From Anaerolineaceae bacterium UBA5224 (GTDB lineage: Bacteria > Chloroflexota > Anaerolineae > Anaerolineales > Anaerolineaceae), in NCBI GenBank assembly GCA_002409365.1, contig DHUW01000080.1, positions 2,880-18,382 on the forward strand: 15,503 nucleotides of DNA, given 5' to 3'. Under the pieces are notes generated by a model. It saw nothing but the letters and a program-made list of their open reading frames with translations, made no database searches and was not told the DNA's origin. This document shows positions 6,289 through 13,461 of this stretch, in pieces (position 1 is the first letter of the stretch; every line of letters begins with the position of its first letter). The translations under genes were made by a program, and so were the position numbers.

Positions 6289-7667
6289 CCAAAATAACCT
6301 GCCTTGGTGCTGGCAGCCACTCATTTGGCCTGAGCACACTGATCACATTGTTGCAGAGCGAAGTACTGCGGGAAGCAGAACTTGCCCTGGTGGATACCAA
6401 CCAGGAATCCCTGGATCTGATCAGCTCTTTGGCAAACTGGCTTAATTCCGAGTGGGGTTCCGGCAAACTAATAACAAGTCATTCTTCCCACAAAAACGCC
6501 TTAAATGAGTCAGATTTTGTCATCAGTGCAATCGAGGTCCAACCCCGTGAGCGACTTTGGCAGCAAGATTTTGAACTTGGCAGCCGTTACGGGGTCAGAC
6601 AGCCCTATGCTGAAAACGGGGGACCTGGTGGTTTTGCCCATGCCGCCCGGAATGTGAACACTATTCTGGACATCACGCATGAGATGGAAGTGCGGTGCCC
6701 ATCCGCGTGGTTTCTTAACTTCAGTAATCCAATGCACCGCATCTGTTATTTGATCAACGAGTATTCATCCATTAAATCTGTCGGTTTGTGTCATCAATTG
6801 TCGATAGGCTATGCCATGGTCGCCAAGGCCCTGGCAGCTGATTATGGCATCGAAGGCGCTGATACCTTTCTCAGCTCCCATGCTGACCCGAATTATGCCG
6901 AAGGCCAGCGTCGGATGGCTATGGCAGGTATGAAGCATTTTAAGATCACTGCTGTCGGTTTGAATCATTTCACCTGGATGCTGGAGGTGCGTGACCGCCA
7001 GACAGGAGAAGACCTTTACCCTCTCTTCAGGAAGCGCTGGAATGAACTGCCCGCCAATTTTGAACCTCTGACACAAGAAGTTTTCGGAGCTTTTGATCTT
7101 TTCCCGATTCCTGGAGATGAACATCTGTGTGAATATCTGCCGTGGATGAGCTGCAACCGCACAAAACCATGGGAAAAGTACGATCTTTCTCTCTATGACT
7201 GGGAATATTTTGAAGGAAACCGGGCCGATCTTTGGAAGCAGGTATCGGAAGATATCTTGCAAAAGCAAAACATTGCGCGCTATGTGCAAACCCACTCAGA
7301 AGGTGCCATCGAAATTATTGAAGCTATGGTGACTGGTAAAGAAACAATCTGGGAAGCGGTCAACCGACCCAACCTGGGGACTATTTCCGGCCTTCCCAAT
7401 AACGCGGTGGTCGAATTTCCGGCATTAGTAAAACAAAATGCTATAACACCTGTCAGTCAGTTTGAACTGCCTAAGGGCGTTCTCGCTTTGCTGCAGCGTG
7501 AGGTCACAACAGCTCAATTGGGAATCGATGCGGTTGTTCACGGTGACCGTCAGCTGGCAATTCAAAGTCTGCTGCTTGACCCTGTGATAGATGATCTCGA
7601 CCTGGCAGAAAAAGTATTGGACGAAATCCTCGAATCGAACCAAAACTACCTACCCCAGTTCTTTTAG
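6285..7667 (+). CDS. GH4-family glycosidase, probably for unphosphorylated alpha-glycosides
   Basis: A 460-residue NAD- and metal-dependent glycosidase of family GH4. Visible are the dinucleotide motif CLGAGSHSFG (6-15), YAENGGPGGFAHAARN (108-123), NFSNPM (145-150), GLCHQ with the metal-ligand Cys169, and VGLNHFTW with His228. GH4 enzymes cleave by oxidation at C3 and elimination. A His after the ligand Cys (CHx) is characteristic of the alpha-glucosidase/alpha-galactosidase/alpha-glucuronidase-like branch acting on unphosphorylated sugars, while CN or CD marks the 6-phospho branches, so this enzyme and the GH4 at 12110-13402 likely differ in substrate. ATG overlaps the NfnAB-like stop as ATGA, an odd pairing of a redox enzyme with a glycosidase. 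The exact substrate is not decidable from sequence. Confidence 0.88.
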   Translation: MTKITCLGAGSHSFGLSTLITLLQSEVLREAELALVDTNQESLDLISSLANWLNSEWGSGKLITSHSSHKNALNESDFVISAIEVQPRERLWQQDFELGSRYGVRQPYAENGGPGGFAHAARNVNTILDITHEMEVRCPSAWFLNFSNPMHRICYLINEYSSIKSVGLCHQLSIGYAMVAKALAADYGIEGADTFLSSHADPNYAEGQRRMAMAGMKHFKITAVGLNHFTWMLEVRDRQTGEDLYPLFRKRWNELPANFEPLTQEVFGAFDLFPIPGDEHLCEYLPWMSCNRTKPWEKYDLSLYDWEYFEGNRADLWKQVSEDILQKQNIARYVQTHSEGAIEIIEAMVTGKETIWEAVNRPNLGTISGLPNNAVVEFPALVKQNAITPVSQFELPKGVLALLQREVTTAQLGIDAVVHGDRQLAIQSLLLDPVIDDLDLAEKVLDEILESNQNYLPQFF

Positions 7668-7692
7668 CGTACAATAGAATGGCAGGAAGAAA

Positions 7693-7983
7693 ATGAAAGA
7701 TCCAAAAATTATCGATATCGGCAATTCACCCGATCCGAACGAAAACCCAAGAAAAGCATTCAACTTTCGACCATTGTCATCCTATGGCGTTCCTCGCTGG
7801 TTGGTTTATGTAGTTGCAGCGATTGGTCTGGTTTACATTCTCAACCCCACTTTCGGTCTTGTTGAACTCATCCCAGATAATTTGCCGATCATCGGTAACC
7901 TGGATGAGGGAGGCGCATTTTTGTTGGTCATGTATGGAGTTTTAGAGTTTTTGGAGAGGAACAGGAATATCGAAGGAAATTGA
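7693..7983 (+). CDS. YkvA-like (DUF1232-type) small membrane protein
   Basis: A 96-residue protein. After a polar N-terminus (1-33), a hydrophobic stretch (36-51, WLVYVVAAIGLVYIL) leads into NPTFGLVELIPDNLPIIGNLDEGG, which corresponds to the conserved YkvA/DUF1232 motif (DLIPD..P..G.LDD), followed by a second hydrophobic segment (75-87). Function of this widespread family is unknown. AGGAAG lies just upstream of the ATG and the gene begins 25 nt after the GH4 stop, so it is probably the last gene of the same plus-strand unit. Its stop codon is embedded in the -35 box of the cold-shock gene promoter. Confidence 0.78.
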   Translation: MKDPKIIDIGNSPDPNENPRKAFNFRPLSSYGVPRWLVYVVAAIGLVYILNPTFGLVELIPDNLPIIGNLDEGGAFLLVMYGVLEFLERNRNIEGN

Positions 7984-8007
7984 CAAATATTTAAAATGTA
8001 GTAAATT
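7980..8007 (+). promoter_or_regulatory. predicted promoter of the cold-shock gene
   Basis: A perfect TTGACA (7980-7985), sharing bases with the upstream gene's TGA, and TAAATT (8002-8007) 16 nt downstream form a plausible sigma-70-type promoter. The start near 8014 would give a leader of about 80 nt, AT-rich and containing a run of eight T at 8064-8071; long leaders are common for cspA-type mRNAs, where they respond to temperature. The 10-bp palindrome GTAAATTTAC (8001-8010) overlaps the -10. The leader's function is not demonstrated. Confidence 0.55.
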
Positions 8008-8092
8008 TACATAGTTTGGTCAGTTTGCAGTCGAGTAAAAAACGATGTAAACACCTAAGAATATTTTTTTTATCAAGAGAGGAAGTAGTAAA

Positions 8093-8308
8093 ATGTCTGA
8101 ACGAGAAGTTGGAACTGTCAAATGGTTCAATGGTGAAAAAGGCTATGGTTTTATTGCCAGAAAATCCAATGACAAAGATGTATTTGTACATTACAGCGCA
8201 ATTATTGGTGAAGGTTTTCGCTCGTTAAAAGAAGATCAAACAGTTGAATTCAGCGTCGTAGACGGCGCAAAAGGCCCACAAGCTCAGGATGTAAAAATTC
8301 TGGATTAA
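8093..8308 (+). CDS. CspA-family cold-shock protein
   Basis: A 71-residue single cold-shock domain. RNP1 (KGYGFI, 16-21) and RNP2 (VFVHY, 30-34) are intact, as are the leading GTVKWFN and the later VEFSVVDGAKGPQAQDV. Such proteins bind single-stranded RNA and DNA and melt secondary structure, supporting translation at low temperature or in growth transitions. A GAGAGGAAG ribosome site precedes the ATG by about 8-10 nt. The gene stands alone between its own promoter and a strong terminator, so it is probably expressed as a short monocistronic transcript at high level. Confidence 0.97.
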   Translation: MSEREVGTVKWFNGEKGYGFIARKSNDKDVFVHYSAIIGEGFRSLKEDQTVEFSVVDGAKGPQAQDVKILD

Positions 8309-8325
8309 GGAATAGAAAAAATAGG

Positions 8326-8354
8326 AAAAGCTGGTCAATTGACCAGCTTTTTTT
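8326..8354 (+). terminator. rho-independent terminator after the cold-shock gene
   Basis: AAAAGCTGGTC (8326-8336), loop AATT, GACCAGCTTTT (8341-8351) form an 11-bp perfect stem ending in a run of seven T (8348-8354). It begins 17 nt after the stop codon. An A-rich tract on the other side (8316-8321) gives a T run on the minus strand, so it may also stop transcripts arriving from the convergent ABC-F gene. Confidence 0.92.
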
Positions 8355-8433
8355 GTTTATCAGTAATGCAGTTGTAGGGCAAGATTAGTAGCAGGGTAAA
8401 TTATTCCGTCCGATTTTAAAATCGAATTCCTGA

Positions 8434-10110
8434 TCAACTCCGTTTCAATTCCCGCATCGTATCTTTACGGCTTACGCCCATATTTCGCCCATACTGTTTC
8501 AACTGGTATTCCTCATAATCAGACCAGTTACCCAAAAACAGCCTTGTACTGTCCTCTCCGCCCAGTTCCAGGATATGCGTGGTGACGCGATCCAAAAACC
8601 AGCGATCATGGCTGACAATCACCGCGCAGCCGGCAAATTCTTCCAATGCCTGTTCCAACGCCCTCAGCGTGTTTACATCAAGGTCATTGGTAGGCTCGTC
8701 CAGCAGCAAAACGTTAGCCCCAACGCTTAACGTTTTTGCCAGGAATACTCGGTTGCGCTCTCCACCGGAAAGCGTTTTGATCGCCTTTTGCTGATCAGAA
8801 CCAGTGAAGTTGAACGATGCGCAATAAGCGCGGCCATTAACAGTCATTTCACCGAGTTGCAGGTTGTCTGCTCCACCAGTGATCGCTTCGAACACAGTAG
8901 CGTCTGGATCCAGGGTGCGCATTTGGTCTGCATAACCTAATTTGACCGTTTCTCCCAGCGTAACTGTACCTTTGTCAGGTTGTAATAAACCAGCAATGAT
9001 CTTGATCAAAGTCGATTTACCGACGCCATTGGGACCGATGACGCCAACTATCGATCCGGGCGGTATAGAAAGATCCAGATCCTCGAGCAACACCCGCTCC
9101 CCAAAACTTTTACTGACCCCATTCAGTTCAATAACCACATCTCCCAATCTTGGACCGGAAGGGATATAAATTTCCAGGTCTTTGCGAAGCTTCTCGTGCT
9201 CCTGGGTGAGCAACTTTTCGTATGCGGTCACGCGTGCCTGCCCTTTTGCCTGCCTGGCTTTAGGCGACATTCTGATCCAATCGAGCTCGTGTCGCAGCGT
9301 ACGTTGGCGTTTGCTTTCGCTCTTTTCTTCTACGCGCAAGCGTTCCTGCTTCTGCTCCAGCCAGGAGGAGTAATTTCCATGCCATGGAATCCCTTCACCC
9401 CGATCCAATTCCAGAATCCACTCTGCCACATTGTCGAGGAAATAACGGTCATGCGTCACGGCAATAACCGTGCCTTCATAATTCTGGAGGTGATGCTCCA
9501 GCCAGGCCACTGATTCAGCATCCAGGTGGTTGGTGGGTTCATCCAACAGGAGAATATCCGGTTCTTCGAGCAGGATCTTGGTCAGAGCCACACGCCGCCG
9601 CTCACCACCGGAGAGCACTTTGATCGGTGTATCCGCAGGCGGACAACGCAGGGCATCCATAGCCAGCTTGAGATGGCTGTCCAGGTTCCAGGCATCGTGA
9701 TGATCCAGCTGCTCCTGCAGTTTACCTTGTTTTTCTATCAGAGCCTCAAAGTCTGCATCGGGGTCAGCAAAAGCTTCATTGATCTTGTCATATTCCGACA
9801 AGAGGTCAACGATCGGTTGTACAGCAGTCTTAATAACCTCGATTACTGTCTTATCTTCATCGAGCACTGGCTCCTGCTCCATCAACCCAACTGTATAGCC
9901 CTTGGAGCGGTGGATTTCGCCGAGGTAATCCTGGTCTTTGCCAGCCATGATGCGCAGCAAAGTTGACTTGCCCGAGCCATTTAAGCCCAATACGCCAATT
10001 TTGGCTCCATAATAAAACCCCAGGGAGATATCCTTGAGAACCTGCTTATTGGGCGGATGGATCTTGCCCACCCTGACTGTAGAGAATATTACTTGTGTTT
10101 CTGACGGCAT
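8434..10110 (-). CDS. ettA: EttA-type ABC-F translational factor
   Basis: Two ABC ATPase domains with no membrane segments, joined by a charged linker: Walker A GLNGSGKST (42-50), signature LSGGERRRVAL, Walker B ILLLDEPTNHLD; then a coiled linker with ELDWIRMSPKARQAKGQAR; then second Walker A GPNGVGKST, signature LSGGERNRVFLAKTL and LLLDEPTNDLD. The length (558 residues) and motif set match EttA, the energy-dependent translational throttle that binds the ribosomal E site and gates entry into elongation according to ADP/ATP ratio. The longest frame begins with GTG at 10116; ATG at 10110 is preferred because GAGG lies 5 nt before it and would be too close to the GTG. Two ATP-binding domains and the arm insertion between strands of domain 1 appear complete. 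Monocistronic. Confidence 0.95.
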   Translation of the reverse strand: MPSETQVIFSTVRVGKIHPPNKQVLKDISLGFYYGAKIGVLGLNGSGKSTLLRIMAGKDQDYLGEIHRSKGYTVGLMEQEPVLDEDKTVIEVIKTAVQPIVDLLSEYDKINEAFADPDADFEALIEKQGKLQEQLDHHDAWNLDSHLKLAMDALRCPPADTPIKVLSGGERRRVALTKILLEEPDILLLDEPTNHLDAESVAWLEHHLQNYEGTVIAVTHDRYFLDNVAEWILELDRGEGIPWHGNYSSWLEQKQERLRVEEKSESKRQRTLRHELDWIRMSPKARQAKGQARVTAYEKLLTQEHEKLRKDLEIYIPSGPRLGDVVIELNGVSKSFGERVLLEDLDLSIPPGSIVGVIGPNGVGKSTLIKIIAGLLQPDKGTVTLGETVKLGYADQMRTLDPDATVFEAITGGADNLQLGEMTVNGRAYCASFNFTGSDQQKAIKTLSGGERNRVFLAKTLSVGANVLLLDEPTNDLDVNTLRALEQALEEFAGCAVIVSHDRWFLDRVTTHILELGGEDSTRLFLGNWSDYEEYQLKQYGRNMGVSRKDTMRELKRS

Positions 10111-10134
10111 ATGCACCTCATCTAATGTTGGCTA

Positions 10135-10143
10135 ATTGTAGCA
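10135..10143 (-). promoter_or_regulatory. extended -10 promoter for the EttA gene
   Basis: On the minus strand TGC precedes TACAAT, giving an extended -10 element; no good -35 is seen at 16-18 nt. A start near 10128 would leave a leader of about 18 nt before the ATG at 10110. Confidence 0.45.
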
Positions 10144-10190
10144 AAGAATAATTGATGCAGTCTCTTCTCGCCTGGGTCTGAAATTACAGA

Positions 10191-10222
10191 ATTGAGCCTT
10201 GCGAAAAGTTGTAAGGCTCAAT
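10191..10222. other. strong hairpin, possible end of the sugar operon
   Basis: ATTGAGCCTT and AAGGCTCAAT form a perfect 10-bp inverted repeat around a 12-nt centre that adds one G-T and one C-G pair. A run of nine A (10225-10233) on the plus strand follows it, which is T on the minus strand but on the upstream side of the hairpin for minus-strand transcription. After the stem on the minus strand only a weak T-containing tract (TCTGTAATTTC) follows. It lies between the deacetylase stop (10264) and the EttA promoter, so a terminator or mRNA 3'-end stabiliser for the sugar operon is the likely role, but it is not a canonical terminator in either direction. Confidence 0.5.
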
Positions 10223-10263
10223 GTAAAAAAAAAGCTGAAGAATGGAAAATATGGCTGGTTTTT

Positions 10264-11100
10264 CTAATCGACCAATTCACTGAAATTGATCATGTTCAGA
10301 TTAGAACGCGCAAACTTCACTACTTCTTCGTTTTGTAGCACTGCACGTTCGAGACCTCGTTGGCGGTTATAGCTTGAAATCTGCATCAACTCATCATCCA
10401 CATAGGCAGGATGGCACATGATCTCAAAACTATCGAGGTTGGGGTTGTCGGCGACCTCCTGAAGGATCCCTTTCAGCGTCGCGACGCTGACTCCTTCATC
10501 GTAAAATCGCCCAAAAAAGCCCTTCGTGGTTAATGGCTTAGGAGTTTTTTCAGCGAAAGATTTCATTAATGTCACAAGGTCAGATTGCGAGAGACCATCG
10601 GGTCCATATTCGGAATCTTCTCCAAAAGGACGCCGGACTCTGCATTGAAATTCTGCAGCCAGTGCGAGCATGCTTTCAAACAAAATTTGGGAAAAGTATG
10701 AAGTGTGATGATGTGAATCAAGATGATCAGGCGCATGACCTACAAGATTCATGAATTTTTCGATTTGCGCCCGCCACTCGGCACGCACTTCATTGATATT
10801 GATGATACCCAGCCTTGACGCAAATTCTGGTTCATGAAAGAAAAAACCTTCCTCATTGACCAGGCTCGGCACCATTTCTGGCGGTAAAAGAGGTTTACCA
10901 GCTGTCAGACACAAATGCACACCGATACCCAGGCGGGGACAGTTTTCCTTAGCCAGTTTTAAGGCTTCAACCACAAATGGACGGTTCATCATCGCCGTGG
11001 TGGAGGTAACCAGCCCATTCAGATGGGCTTCTCTGATCCCTCTTGAAACCCCTGCCGTATGTCCATAATCATCAGCATTTACAATTAGTTTTTTAGTCAT
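10264..11100 (-). CDS. ChbG/YdjC-family carbohydrate deacetylase
   Basis: A 278-residue protein of the YdjC/ChbG family, TIM-barrel-like metal-dependent deacetylases acting on N-acetylated sugars. Metal-site motifs are present: NADDYG (Asp10, Asp11), GIGVHLCL (His62), and LDSHHHTS (His130-132), and a late CHPAY. E. coli ChbG removes an acetyl group from chitobiose-type oligosaccharides before hydrolysis by the GH4 enzyme ChbF. The longest frame begins at GTG (11121), but ATG at 11100 is preferred: AAGGAAG lies 9 nt before it, and the protein then begins MTKKLIVNADDYG as in the family. That ATG overlaps the kinase stop as ATGA. Last gene of the sugar operon. Exact substrate not determined. Confidence 0.88.
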   Translation of the reverse strand: MTKKLIVNADDYGHTAGVSRGIREAHLNGLVTSTTAMMNRPFVVEALKLAKENCPRLGIGVHLCLTAGKPLLPPEMVPSLVNEEGFFFHEPEFASRLGIININEVRAEWRAQIEKFMNLVGHAPDHLDSHHHTSYFSQILFESMLALAAEFQCRVRRPFGEDSEYGPDGLSQSDLVTLMKSFAEKTPKPLTTKGFFGRFYDEGVSVATLKGILQEVADNPNLDSFEIMCHPAYVDDELMQISSYNRQRGLERAVLQNEEVVKFARSNLNMINFSELVD

Positions 11101-12095
11101 AGAGCACGGCTTCCTTTGCACTGTACTTTGGAAATGGATTGAATAAGATTTGATCTTACATCTGGTTCTAATTGGGTACGAGCTGTTTCCATCCCCAGGA
11201 TCACAGCTCCAAGTACCGGTGGTTCGTGGAGCCGAATGAATTTGGCACCAGGGGCGACTGAATGCACTCGCTTTTTCATCTCGGAAGTAAGCAAAGGGCT
11301 CCCGTCAAACATCGAGCCAATCTGTACAAGATCGAACTCGATCTCCTGAAATTCCAATTGTCTGATCACCGTTACCGCGAGTTCACCTAATTCACATCCT
11401 GCCCATCTCACCAAATCCAGTGCCACCGGGTCACCCTGCTCAGCTACCTGGAAGACCAAAGGAGCATCCTCAGCATCGATATCGATAAGGTGACAGATAT
11501 TGTCTTGCAGAAGTTGTTCAAGATCCTTCACCCCATATTTTTCGATAAATGCTGTCGAAAGCTGAGTTTTGGGTCCTCTACCCGTCCATTCATAAGCCAA
11601 GGCACGGGTTGTCATAAAGATCAACTCAGATGCACCCGCAAACTCTCCATGATCAAGACCGCCACCAGTTACGCGTCCGCGCCGGGTCCGGGTAATGTCC
11701 CAGCCCCGACAATTGCAGCCCGTTCCAGAAACCACTGCCACGCCCCAACGCTGTGGCGAACCGGCTAAGAGACCTAATTCGGCGTCATTAACAATTTCAA
11801 GCGCACAGGTAAGGCCGAGCGATCGGATCATATTGATATGCGGCTCATACTCGATCGACCAGTCGTATCCGCCAATGCCGAAACCGGCTCCATCAATTTG
11901 ATCGATTGTCAATCCAGCAACTTCGAGGGCATGCCCAATTGCGCGTCCAAGATTGTTTTTTACTCCCGAAAAGCCTATGCCTTCATGATTCCCAGGACCT
12001 GCCTTACCAAATCCACAAACCATCCCGTTTTGGTCGGAAATGACTACATGCGTTTTTGTACCACCCAAATCACCACCAAGAAAATAGGAGGTCAT
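11097..12095 (-). CDS. BadF/NagK-like sugar kinase (N-acetylglucosamine kinase type)
   Basis: A 332-residue ASKHA-fold ATPase. The phosphate-1 loop GGDLGGTKT (7-15), the adenosine/phosphate-2 loop VVSGTGCNCRGWD (121-133), IVNDAELGLLAG (101-112) and GGGLDHGE (144-151) match the BadF/BadG/BcrA/BcrD group as found in N-acetylglucosamine kinases. The other members of this group, benzoyl-CoA reductase and dehydratase activators, carry iron-sulfur cysteines, and that arrangement is absent here. It begins 14 nt after the GH4 stop, with GAGG at the ribosome site, and overlaps the ChbG-like gene by 4 nt. In an operon with a phospho-glycosidase-type GH4 and an ABC importer, it likely supplies the 6-phosphate, either on the imported disaccharide or on the released monosaccharide. 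Substrate inferred, not shown. Confidence 0.85.
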   Translation of the reverse strand: MTSYFLGGDLGGTKTHVVISDQNGMVCGFGKAGPGNHEGIGFSGVKNNLGRAIGHALEVAGLTIDQIDGAGFGIGGYDWSIEYEPHINMIRSLGLTCALEIVNDAELGLLAGSPQRWGVAVVSGTGCNCRGWDITRTRRGRVTGGGLDHGEFAGASELIFMTTRALAYEWTGRGPKTQLSTAFIEKYGVKDLEQLLQDNICHLIDIDAEDAPLVFQVAEQGDPVALDLVRWAGCELGELAVTVIRQLEFQEIEFDLVQIGSMFDGSPLLTSEMKKRVHSVAPGAKFIRLHEPPVLGAVILGMETARTQLEPDVRSNLIQSISKVQCKGSRAL

Positions 12096-12109
12096 GATTC
12101 CTCGATTTC

Positions 12110-13402
12110 TTAAGAGAATTGCGGTAAATATGCTTTGTTTGTGAGGAGCAGATCTTCCATAACTTCCTCAATCTTATCTGCATCAGGTCCAAGCGGATGT
12201 GCGAGCAGTGCCAGGTAAAGTTGTTTTTTATCGCCCGTGACAGCAGCCTTTGCAGTCAACAGTTCGGCTGTCTTAACCCGATACACCAGGCTTGAATGGA
12301 CATCGGGGAGCGGTTCTGCTGCTATCGGATGAATGCCTTGCCTGTTCACTCTGGCTGGCATCTCAAGCACCCAATCCGCTGGCCATCCGGTAATTGCGCC
12401 ACCGTTTCGCGTATTAACCACGTGAACCTCACCCAGATCGTTGAAATGGGAATTCAGCAGCTGGGTGGCGACAGTGGAATAATATGCTCCACCCCTTTTC
12501 ATCAGGTCTGCAGGGGGTTCGCTTTGATCAGGATCGCTATAATAAGCAAGCAAACCCTTCTCGATTTCCATGACTTCCTCTGCCCGGGACGGCGGCCATT
12601 TTTCCTGTTTATCCAGTTTATGCTGAGTCAGGTAATAGTATTGCAGGTAATAGTTGGGGATCATCCGGATGGTATCGATCAGTTCCACCGGGTATTCTGG
12701 ATCATCGGAAGATCTTAATTCCTCAAGGTAATCGTTTATTACAATCTCCCAAACGTCTTCCCCTTTAACCGTAAAGCCGCGATGCCAGGTCAGATGATTC
12801 AATCCAAGCGTGTTCAGCTGGCAATTTTGAGGATCAATTGTCTTTCCGAGTTTTTCTTCCAGTTTTGAGATGATATCCATCTTGGTATTAATTGCCACAT
12901 TACAAACACCTACAGCTTTGACTTCTGAAGCGTAGAGAGATAAGGCCTGGGTGACTAAACCAGCCGGATTGGCAAAATTGACTAGCAAGGCATCAGGAGA
13001 CAATTCACGGATATCCTTGGCGAGGTTGAGTATCACAGGAATGGTACGCAACGCTTTCGCAAGCCCGCCCACGCCAGTGGTCTCCTGACCGATTAAGCCA
13101 TGTCTTCTTCCCAAATATTCGTCCTCTCGCCTGGCAGCCATATGTCCCACCCGTAATTGGGTGATCACATAACTAGCGCCGCGTACGGATTCGCGCTGAT
13201 CGGTGCTCAAAATTACTTGAAAACGTGCATTGCGTGCAGTTGCCATTCTTTGGGCAAAACCGCCGACAACATCAAGACGATCCTTATCGATATCCATTAA
13301 CCAGAGTTCGTCTATTGGAAACGACTCGCTGTGTGCCAAAAAACCCATAATTAGTTCCGGTGTATAGGTAGATCCACCACCAATTACTGCCACTTTCAAC
13401 AT
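12110..13402 (-). CDS. GH4-family enzyme, 6-phospho-beta-glucosidase-like
   Basis: A 430-residue GH4 enzyme with NAD motif IGGGSTYTPEL at the N-terminus, RVGHMAARREDE (84-95), GQETTGVGG, NFANPAG, GVCNVAIN with metal ligand Cys167 and GLNHLTWH with His203. The Asn after the ligand Cys is typical of the 6-phospho-beta-glucosidases (CelF/ChbF/LicH), though the usual CNVP is CNVA here. Context (ChbG-like, NagK-like, ABC importer) suggests an amino-sugar disaccharide such as chitobiose or its deacetylated phosphate. The longest frame begins at ATG 13411, but GGAG directly abuts it; the in-frame ATG at 13402, 9 nt from AAGGAG, gives MLKVAVIGGGST and is preferred. A short CCTGAAA/TTTCAGG inverted repeat (13431-13446) lies just upstream, in the gap to the permease. 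Confidence 0.9.
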   Translation of the reverse strand: MLKVAVIGGGSTYTPELIMGFLAHSESFPIDELWLMDIDKDRLDVVGGFAQRMATARNARFQVILSTDQRESVRGASYVITQLRVGHMAARREDEYLGRRHGLIGQETTGVGGLAKALRTIPVILNLAKDIRELSPDALLVNFANPAGLVTQALSLYASEVKAVGVCNVAINTKMDIISKLEEKLGKTIDPQNCQLNTLGLNHLTWHRGFTVKGEDVWEIVINDYLEELRSSDDPEYPVELIDTIRMIPNYYLQYYYLTQHKLDKQEKWPPSRAEEVMEIEKGLLAYYSDPDQSEPPADLMKRGGAYYSTVATQLLNSHFNDLGEVHVVNTRNGGAITGWPADWVLEMPARVNRQGIHPIAAEPLPDVHSSLVYRVKTAELLTAKAAVTGDKKQLYLALLAHPLGPDADKIEEVMEDLLLTNKAYLPQFS

Positions 13403-13461
13403 ATCATTCATCTCCTTACTCTTCTTCAGTCCTGAAATTTTTCAGGTATGGCTTGTGATTT

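Noticed and set aside
8411..8424. Perfect 14-bp palindrome CGATTTTAAAATCG after the EttA stop
   Set aside because: AT-rich with no loop and no T tract, so not a terminator; it may occur by chance, and no partner site was seen.
9526..9966. Plus-strand open frame of 146 codons inside the EttA gene
   Set aside because: It lies opposite the first ATPase domain and has no family resemblance or ribosome site.
11097..12095. Activator of 2-hydroxyacyl-CoA dehydratase or benzoyl-CoA reductase (BadF group)
   Set aside because: The cluster-ligand cysteine pattern of activators is not evident, and the sugar operon context favours a kinase.
13431..13446. CCTGAAA/TTTCAGG inverted repeat between the MalG-type permease and GH4 genes
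   Set aside because: A short stem with a 2-nt centre and no T tract; too weak to call a terminator or operator.
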